11,714 nt of DNA from Bacteroidota bacterium (lineage in GTDB: Bacteria > Bacteroidota > Bacteroidia > NS11-12g > UBA955), in the NCBI GenBank assembly GCA_027488495.1, contig JAIYBO010000015.1:1-11714 (forward strand), given 5' to 3'. The notes beneath the pieces were generated by a model. That model had not been told where the DNA came from. It did no database searches and was given only the letters and a program-made list of their open reading frames with translations. This document shows, piece after piece, positions 8,400-11,714 of this stretch. Every line of letters starts with the position of its first letter. Positions within the stretch are counted from its first letter, which is position 1. Position numbers and translations under genes: made by a program.

Positions 8400-8451
8400 A
8401 ATCAATATGTTTCAATTATTATTGTTATTAAATAAAATATTTAATAACCAA

Positions 8452-10074
8452 ATGAAAAAAATCACTTTTCTTCTGGCCATATACTTATCCTTTTCGAGTG
8501 CCATAGCCCAAAACACTTGGATTAAATACATTCCCGGTTACCAAGTGGCTCAAAGTACTATTATAAATGATTCAATTTTGACTTTTGGGAATTGTTTAAA
8601 CAATCAAGACAATATTGCATTGGTCATGAACAGATTAAGTCAGAAGGGTGAATTTGCCATTTCAGACACATTGAATCACACAAAAAAATTTCTAGATTCC
8701 GTTTATTTGTCAGGAATTGATGGCTACGGACAAGTAATTCCAATTTCAAAGGATGGGCAATTCACAATACCAATAATTTTGGGTGAGAACAACAGACTGA
8801 TTGCTAAACTCATGAGTTACCCAGATTGCGAAATTTTGAAATTCAATTTCACAACCACATTGGCAACCACTCACTGGATAGCTAATAAAAAAATAAACAA
8901 TAGGAACTATGGAATTCTAAGGGATCAAGAAATGATAAACAAATTAAGCGGACTTAATTATTGTCATCTTATACAATTTACAGAAAACAATTATAGAGTA
9001 ATCAAAGAGCAAAAATATGGTTCGATTACTGTTTCCAGTTACAAACAACCACTTTACGAAAATATTTTTCCTGACAATCAGAATGCAGCTAATTTATTTT
9101 TACAAATATTAGATCGATGGGATTTTCGAGGTGATCCAACTCAATACGAAGGGGTTATTCAAAAAATAGACACGAATGGCAACTTGATTTGGGAATGCAG
9201 ACCAACAGGCGACCAAGACTCTATAAATACCAGCAATTTTAAAATGATACAAATTGAAAATGGAAATATAATTTGTTCGTGGTTAGATCTTTACTTTCGT
9301 CCAAATAAAAACCCAAAAGATCCATCAAATAATGTTGTTACAGGAAATTTAAATGCCACACTTTGGTATGCAGAAATTGATTACCAAACGGGCAAAAAAA
9401 TATGGACAAAAAACAACAGACAGTTTTTAGATTGGAAAATGGGAACAAGTCAAAGTGATTTTACATTTAGCAATATCAATGAAGTAATAATGGAAAACAA
9501 TGGAATTATTTGGTGTGGCTTCAGATTTGTAAATCGCCCCTCACCACAAAACTACTCTCAAGTTCCATTTTTATATAAAACTGATTTTCATGGGAATTCA
9601 ATTTGGTATCGAGAATATGATTTATGGACTGACGACAATACAGATAGAGGCTTTGTACCTTATAGCGTAATTAAAACTTCGGACAAGGGGTTTCTTTTAT
9701 CAGGAGAATACCAATCATTGAATGGAAATCCCCATGCTCCACAAGCAGCAATGCTTCTGAAACTTGATAGTAATGGATGTTTCGAACCTGGTTGTAACGC
9801 TTTCGATAAAGTTGTCAAAATAAAACTCCCTGAAAAACTTTGTAAAATCAATCCAAATCCAGCTAAAGAGTTCATTAATATTGAATTTCCAAAAAACAAC
9901 GACCAATGGGAACTTAAAATATTTGATTTAACTGGTAAAGAAGTATTTGAATCAAAAAGACAATTAGAGAAAATATCAACAAATACCCTACAAACTGGTA
10001 CATATTTAATCCACTTGACGAATAAATCAAAGAACAATACTGAAACGCATAAAGTATTTATTGAACCAAATTAA
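8452..10074 (+). CDS. Secreted beta-propeller-like protein with type A T9SS sorting domain
   Basis: The start at 8452 gives a textbook signal peptide, MKKITFLLAIYLSFSSAIAQ. The in-frame ATG at 8395 would add 19 residues with no known purpose. The product is 540 residues. The central region has repeated strand-turn units of the kind D-x-x-G-x-x-x-W, for example DTNGNLIWE, YQTGKKIWT and FHGNSIWYR, then SDKGFLLSGEY, suggesting a beta-propeller-like fold. After a short GCFEPGCN linker, residues about 463-540 form the type A sorting domain: INPNPAKEFINIEF, then WELKIFDLTGKEVF and TGTYLIHL. This domain directs type IX export across the outer membrane and is usually cleaved with surface attachment. 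No catalytic motif is evident. The gene is more AT-rich than the giant gene before it and stands alone between two hipB copies. Confidence 0.85.
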   Translation: MKKITFLLAIYLSFSSAIAQNTWIKYIPGYQVAQSTIINDSILTFGNCLNNQDNIALVMNRLSQKGEFAISDTLNHTKKFLDSVYLSGIDGYGQVIPISKDGQFTIPIILGENNRLIAKLMSYPDCEILKFNFTTTLATTHWIANKKINNRNYGILRDQEMINKLSGLNYCHLIQFTENNYRVIKEQKYGSITVSSYKQPLYENIFPDNQNAANLFLQILDRWDFRGDPTQYEGVIQKIDTNGNLIWECRPTGDQDSINTSNFKMIQIENGNIICSWLDLYFRPNKNPKDPSNNVVTGNLNATLWYAEIDYQTGKKIWTKNNRQFLDWKMGTSQSDFTFSNINEVIMENNGIIWCGFRFVNRPSPQNYSQVPFLYKTDFHGNSIWYREYDLWTDDNTDRGFVPYSVIKTSDKGFLLSGEYQSLNGNPHAPQAAMLLKLDSNGCFEPGCNAFDKVVKIKLPEKLCKINPNPAKEFINIEFPKNNDQWELKIFDLTGKEVFESKRQLEKISTNTLQTGTYLIHLTNKSKNNTETHKVFIEPN

Positions 10075-10191
10075 AATTTGAATACATATTGTTTCGTGAT
10101 AGATTTACATCATTGCATTAAGAACAGTGACCTCTTCCCAAAAAATCGCATTGTTCTAAACTAGACGTAGGCACTTTAACTTACTGCCATA

Positions 10192-10211
10192 TAAAAATAA
10201 AAGTATTTTTA
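10192..10211. terminator. AT-only hairpin downstream of the type A cargo gene
   Basis: A perfect 8-bp inverted repeat (TAAAAATA and TATTTTTA around AAAG) lies 118 bases after the stop codon. It may help end transcription from either side, but a stem without G or C is weak. The rest of 10075-10356 shows no gene. Confidence 0.25.
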
Positions 10212-10356
10212 GTGTTGTAATATAAGTTTGCCGAAAATCTTGTCATTAAAGGAATCTAATGAGATTATAAAGGGGTAAATTCCTGATGGAATATGATTAA
10301 CATCAATAGAAAAGAAATTTTGATTGGTTTTTTCTGACAATACTATTTTACCCAAA

Positions 10357-10871
10357 TTATTCAAAATGCTCAATAAAGGCTGTACGAAAGGTATCAGAGA
10401 AGGTAGTTTCAGACAGAACTTTCGTTGCTTGTGGAAGTAAGCCGTCTTTGATTCGATGATATTCTTTTAATACCAGCTTTCCACTAATATTTGAAGATTG
10501 AGCCATTTGGTAAAGATCGTCTTCAGTTATCTCATCCAATTCGAATTTCCCATTGATTGACATGGACATTTTTTCACTGAGCTCTGGGTAATAGGTCGTA
10601 CTGAGAACATCGTACGCAGGAGACAAAACACTGGCATTGTTTCGATGGAGGATGGAATAATTTTTACCATGGGCATCTTTATTTCCAATTATCAGATTGT
10701 AAACAAATAACGAAATGAATTTATTGATGTCAAAGGCATTGAATGGGAAATTGGCACACCGTTTTTCGCTATGTATTCTTGATTGTATTGAAACGATAGC
10801 ATTCCATATTTGTCTTGGGACAATTCACCTGCCAGTTGTTCAAAGAAGAAAATGTTTACTTTATTTTCCAT
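10357..10871 (-). pseudogene. hipA: HipA toxin kinase with large internal deletion and frameshift
   Basis: On the minus strand the gene begins with ATG at 10869-10871, overlapping the last 11 bases of hipB, the usual hipBA arrangement. The first 59 codons (to a stop at 10692) encode the HipA N-terminal domain, with FFEQLAGELSQDKYGMLSFQY followed by PISHSMPL. From about 10740 homology switches to another frame containing the kinase catalytic segment GNKDAHGKNYSI and the metal-binding LSPAYDVL, and continues to the C-terminus at 10357. HipA proteins are about 400-440 residues; this locus encodes under 180. Roughly 240-260 residues between the N-terminal domain and the catalytic loop are therefore missing, including the nucleotide-binding lobe. 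HipA phosphorylates glutamyl-tRNA synthetase in Escherichia coli; this copy cannot be active. The catalytic Asp and Asn are still readable, suggesting recent loss. Confidence 0.85.
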
Positions 10872-11061
10872 CAGACATCAATTTTAAGCCGATGGATTCC
10901 ATGACCAACAGGGCTTTTCCAATTTGACAGGACGATTTACCATTTTCTAGGTCTGAAATAAATCGGATTCCAACGCCGCATGATAGCGCCACTTCCGTTT
11001 GTGTTAATCCGAGCGACTTACGCTGATTTTTGATCACAAGTCCCAATGTTTTACTGTCCAT
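10861..11061 (-). CDS. hipB: HipB-like Xre-family antitoxin, intact copy
   Basis: The 66-residue product begins MDSKTLGLVIKNQRKSLG. It contains one Cro/C1-type helix-turn-helix at about residues 18-42 (LTQTEVALSCGVGIRFISD), followed by LENGK and a C-terminal segment typical of y4mF/HipB antitoxins. The ATG at 11061 is chosen because the family starts here; the frame remains open to 11136 only through promoter and operator sequence. The protein would repress its own promoter and bind HipA. Its partner gene, overlapping by 11 bases downstream, is broken, so this is an orphan antitoxin. It may persist as a DNA-binding regulator or protect against HipA homologues elsewhere. Copy 1 at 7608-7808 is decayed. 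Confidence 0.85.
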   Translation of the reverse strand: MDSKTLGLVIKNQRKSLGLTQTEVALSCGVGIRFISDLENGKSSCQIGKALLVMESIGLKLMSDGK

Positions 11062-11087
11062 AATTTTACCTTTCGGGAATATTAATA

Positions 11088-11095
11088 CAAATATA
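11088..11095 (-). promoter_or_regulatory. -7 promoter element for hipB copy 2
   Basis: On the minus strand this reads TATATTTG, a perfect match to the Bacteroidota -7 consensus TAnnTTTG, 26 bases upstream of the hipB ATG. The same site in copy 1 (7835-7842) reads TTTATTTG and departs from the consensus. A clear -33 element was not found at ideal spacing. Confidence 0.5.
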
Positions 11096-11114
11096 GCAAA
11101 TAATAAATCAATTT

Positions 11115-11128
11115 TTCCCGTTCGGGAA
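11115..11128. promoter_or_regulatory. Palindromic candidate HipB operator, copy 2
   Basis: The perfect palindrome TTCCCGTTCGGGAA lies just upstream of the -7 element of hipB. A matching half site, TTCGGGAA, is at 11072-11079 between the promoter and the ATG. This two-site layout flanking the promoter fits autorepression by HipB; binding itself is inferred. Confidence 0.5.
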
Positions 11129-11208
11129 GATTCCATTCGCAGCGATTATACCCCACTCGTTTTATTCCCTATCGGTAATAAAAAACACGAACCGCGGTGG
11201 GATAATGA

Positions 11209-11379
11209 AACAAGTTATCCGAATACCTGCAATTAGACCGTTATCGCATCGTTAGAATTGACAATTTTTGGTTGTGCTTCACAAGTCTGGGACTCTTTTG
11301 GCTCGCTAGTGTGATGAAAAAGGGATATCTACGTCAAAAGGAACAAAATCTAACTATCTACCATGCTCATTGTAGTTAA
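11209..11379 (+). pseudogene. C-terminal fragment of a DUF2975 membrane protein
   Basis: The open segment reads KLSEYLQLDRYR, then NFWLCFTSLGLFWLASVMKKGYLRQKEQNLTI. DUF2975 proteins are small membrane proteins with a last transmembrane helix followed by a charged tail of the type KRGxxLQxExxLT(I/V), and this fragment fits that end well. Only the final helix and tail remain; the other membrane segments are absent, replaced upstream by the hipB-side repeat. The family normally stops directly after LTI/LTV; here the codon is TAC and the frame runs six codons further into the next gene. It sits directly before the Xre N-terminal half at 11363, the usual gene pairing. The function of DUF2975 proteins is not established. 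The call rests on remembered family patterns. Confidence 0.6.
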
Positions 11380-11500
11380 TTTAGATGTTATGCTTGCGAA
11401 GCGAAATATAAACCTCACAGAACTGAGTTTTCGTGTAGGTATCACCATCGCCAACATGAGTATATTGAAAAGTGGCAAAAATGGCATTATACCAGGTTAA
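11363..11500 (+). pseudogene. N-terminal half of a YozG-like Xre regulator, truncated
   Basis: From the ATG at 11363 the frame encodes VVNLDVMLAKRNINLTELS, then VGITIANMSILKSGK, the start and helix-turn-helix core of a YozG-like Cro/C1 regulator. Homology ends at about 11479, where the expected A-K-A-I-R-F segment is replaced by NGIIPG and a stop at 11500. The new sequence belongs, in another frame, to the metallopeptidase tail. The protein would lack the last helices of the fold, so it is probably inactive. The DUF2975 fragment just upstream is its normal partner. The lost C-terminal half type is present at 7948-8037. Confidence 0.75.
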
Positions 11501-11540
11501 AACTGAAGAAGAAGTATTTCGGCATTTGTTTTTAAAATAA
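11481..11540 (+). pseudogene. Terminal 19 codons of a second metallopeptidase gene
   Basis: In frame this reads MALYQVKTEEEVFRHLFLK and a stop, against MALYEIKTEEEVFRHLFLK in the metallopeptidase at 1246-2376. The last 42 bases are identical to the intact gene, while the first 18 carry five changes, two silent codon positions and two conservative replacements. The gene body, including the HEVLH zinc site, is missing; the preceding sequence is the Xre fragment. It is either the relic of a paralogue or the displaced gene end left by an insertion. Confidence 0.85.
11499..11540 (+). repeat. 42-bp direct repeat, copy B
   Basis: Identical to 2335-2376 in direct orientation, 9,164 bases apart. Sequence after the stop codon diverges at once from that after copy A. 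Confidence 0.95.
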
Positions 11541-11581
11541 AATATACAATTACCTCAATTCCATACGTTATTAGAACAACA

Positions 11582-11601
11582 ATCAAACGGCCCGTCCGTT
11601 A
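11582..11601. other. Small GC-rich hairpin before the last gene
   Basis: AACGG and CCGTT around a five-base loop (AACGGCCCGTCCGTT, about 11586-11600) form a short hairpin some 20 bases upstream of the next start codon. It has no T-tract, so it is not a typical terminator; it could affect translation or be chance. Confidence 0.25.
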
Positions 11602-11620
11602 AGTATTGAATTGGCGACGC

Positions 11621-11714
11621 ATGAAATTGATTCTATTTATAATTATTCAAATCACAATATTCACAACATATCCATTAAGGGCACAAAAATACGATCCTGT
11701 AGACGGCGGATTTG
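11621..11714 (+). CDS. Exported protein, N-terminal part only (runs off window)
   Basis: The 31 visible codons start MKLILFIIIQITIFTTYPLR, then AQ, followed by KYDPVDGGF. This is a signal peptide with a strongly hydrophobic core and a cleavage region around RAQ, like the other exported proteins here. The mature part is too short to classify. Confidence 0.65.
   Translation, partial: MKLILFIIIQITIFTTYPLRAQKYDPVDGGF

Larger units (their letters stand above)
10860..11200. repeat. 341-bp direct repeat, copy 2 (hipB and its upstream region)
   Basis: This block matches 7607-7947 in the same orientation, with ten substitutions counted and no gaps. It carries the intact hipB, its promoter and candidate operators. 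To its left lies the hipA remnant that copy 1 lacks. Confidence 0.95.

Noticed and set aside
9660..10037. A 125-codon minus-strand frame inside the type A cargo gene.
   Set aside because: It is antisense to a strongly supported sorting-domain coding region and shows no recognisable protein features.
11062..11136. An N-terminal extension of hipB copy 2 by 25 residues.
   Set aside because: The extension covers the -7 element and operator palindrome, and HipB family proteins begin at the chosen ATG.
2377..11498. The interval between the 42-bp repeats as a complete integrative element.
   Set aside because: No integrase, recombinase or transfer gene lies in the interval; kept only as one of two explanations for the repeat.

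Overview
The window looks like Bacteroidota DNA. The evidence is AT-rich sequence, secreted proteins whose signal peptides end in a Gln just after the cleavage region (SQ/AQ/GQ), a gliding-motility-associated C-terminal domain (type IX secretion, type B sorting), a classic type A type IX sorting domain on another protein, and a TAnnTTTG promoter motif. I cannot name the genus from sequence alone.

Layout: positions 1-3148 hold four short plus-strand genes. These are the 3' end of an unknown protein, two small secreted or outer-membrane beta-barrel-like proteins, and between them a secreted HExxH zinc metallopeptidase. Positions 3230-7564 encode a 1,444-residue cell-surface protein with SBBP-like repeats, Ig/PKD-like repeats and a type B type IX sorting domain. 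Positions 8452-10074 encode a second large secreted protein with a type A sorting domain. The last gene, starting at 11621, encodes another exported protein and runs off the window.

The most informative parts are the gene graveyards at 7607-8180 and 10357-11540. Each contains a copy of a minus-strand hipB (HipBA toxin-antitoxin antitoxin). The copies sit in a 341-bp direct repeat that is about 97% identical (10 differences counted). Copy 1 has lost hipA entirely, its start codon is ATA and its -7 promoter element is altered. Copy 2 keeps an intact hipB and a hipA with a large internal deletion. In both copies the repeat runs into pieces of a DUF2975 / YozG-like Xre regulator pair: copy 1 has only the C-terminal half of the Xre gene, and copy 2 has the DUF2975 tail plus the Xre N-terminal half. 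Copy 2 then switches abruptly into a second copy of the last 19 codons of the metallopeptidase gene, of which the final 42 bp are identical. The simplest reading is that an ancestral hipA-hipB / DUF2975-xre locus was duplicated and each copy decayed by different deletions. The 42-bp match, 9,164 bp away, marks either a lost metallopeptidase paralogue or the far end of an insertion.

The surface-protein genes probably depend on a type IX secretion system encoded elsewhere. No secretion-system gene, integrase, intact transposase, RNA gene or CRISPR array was seen in the window.
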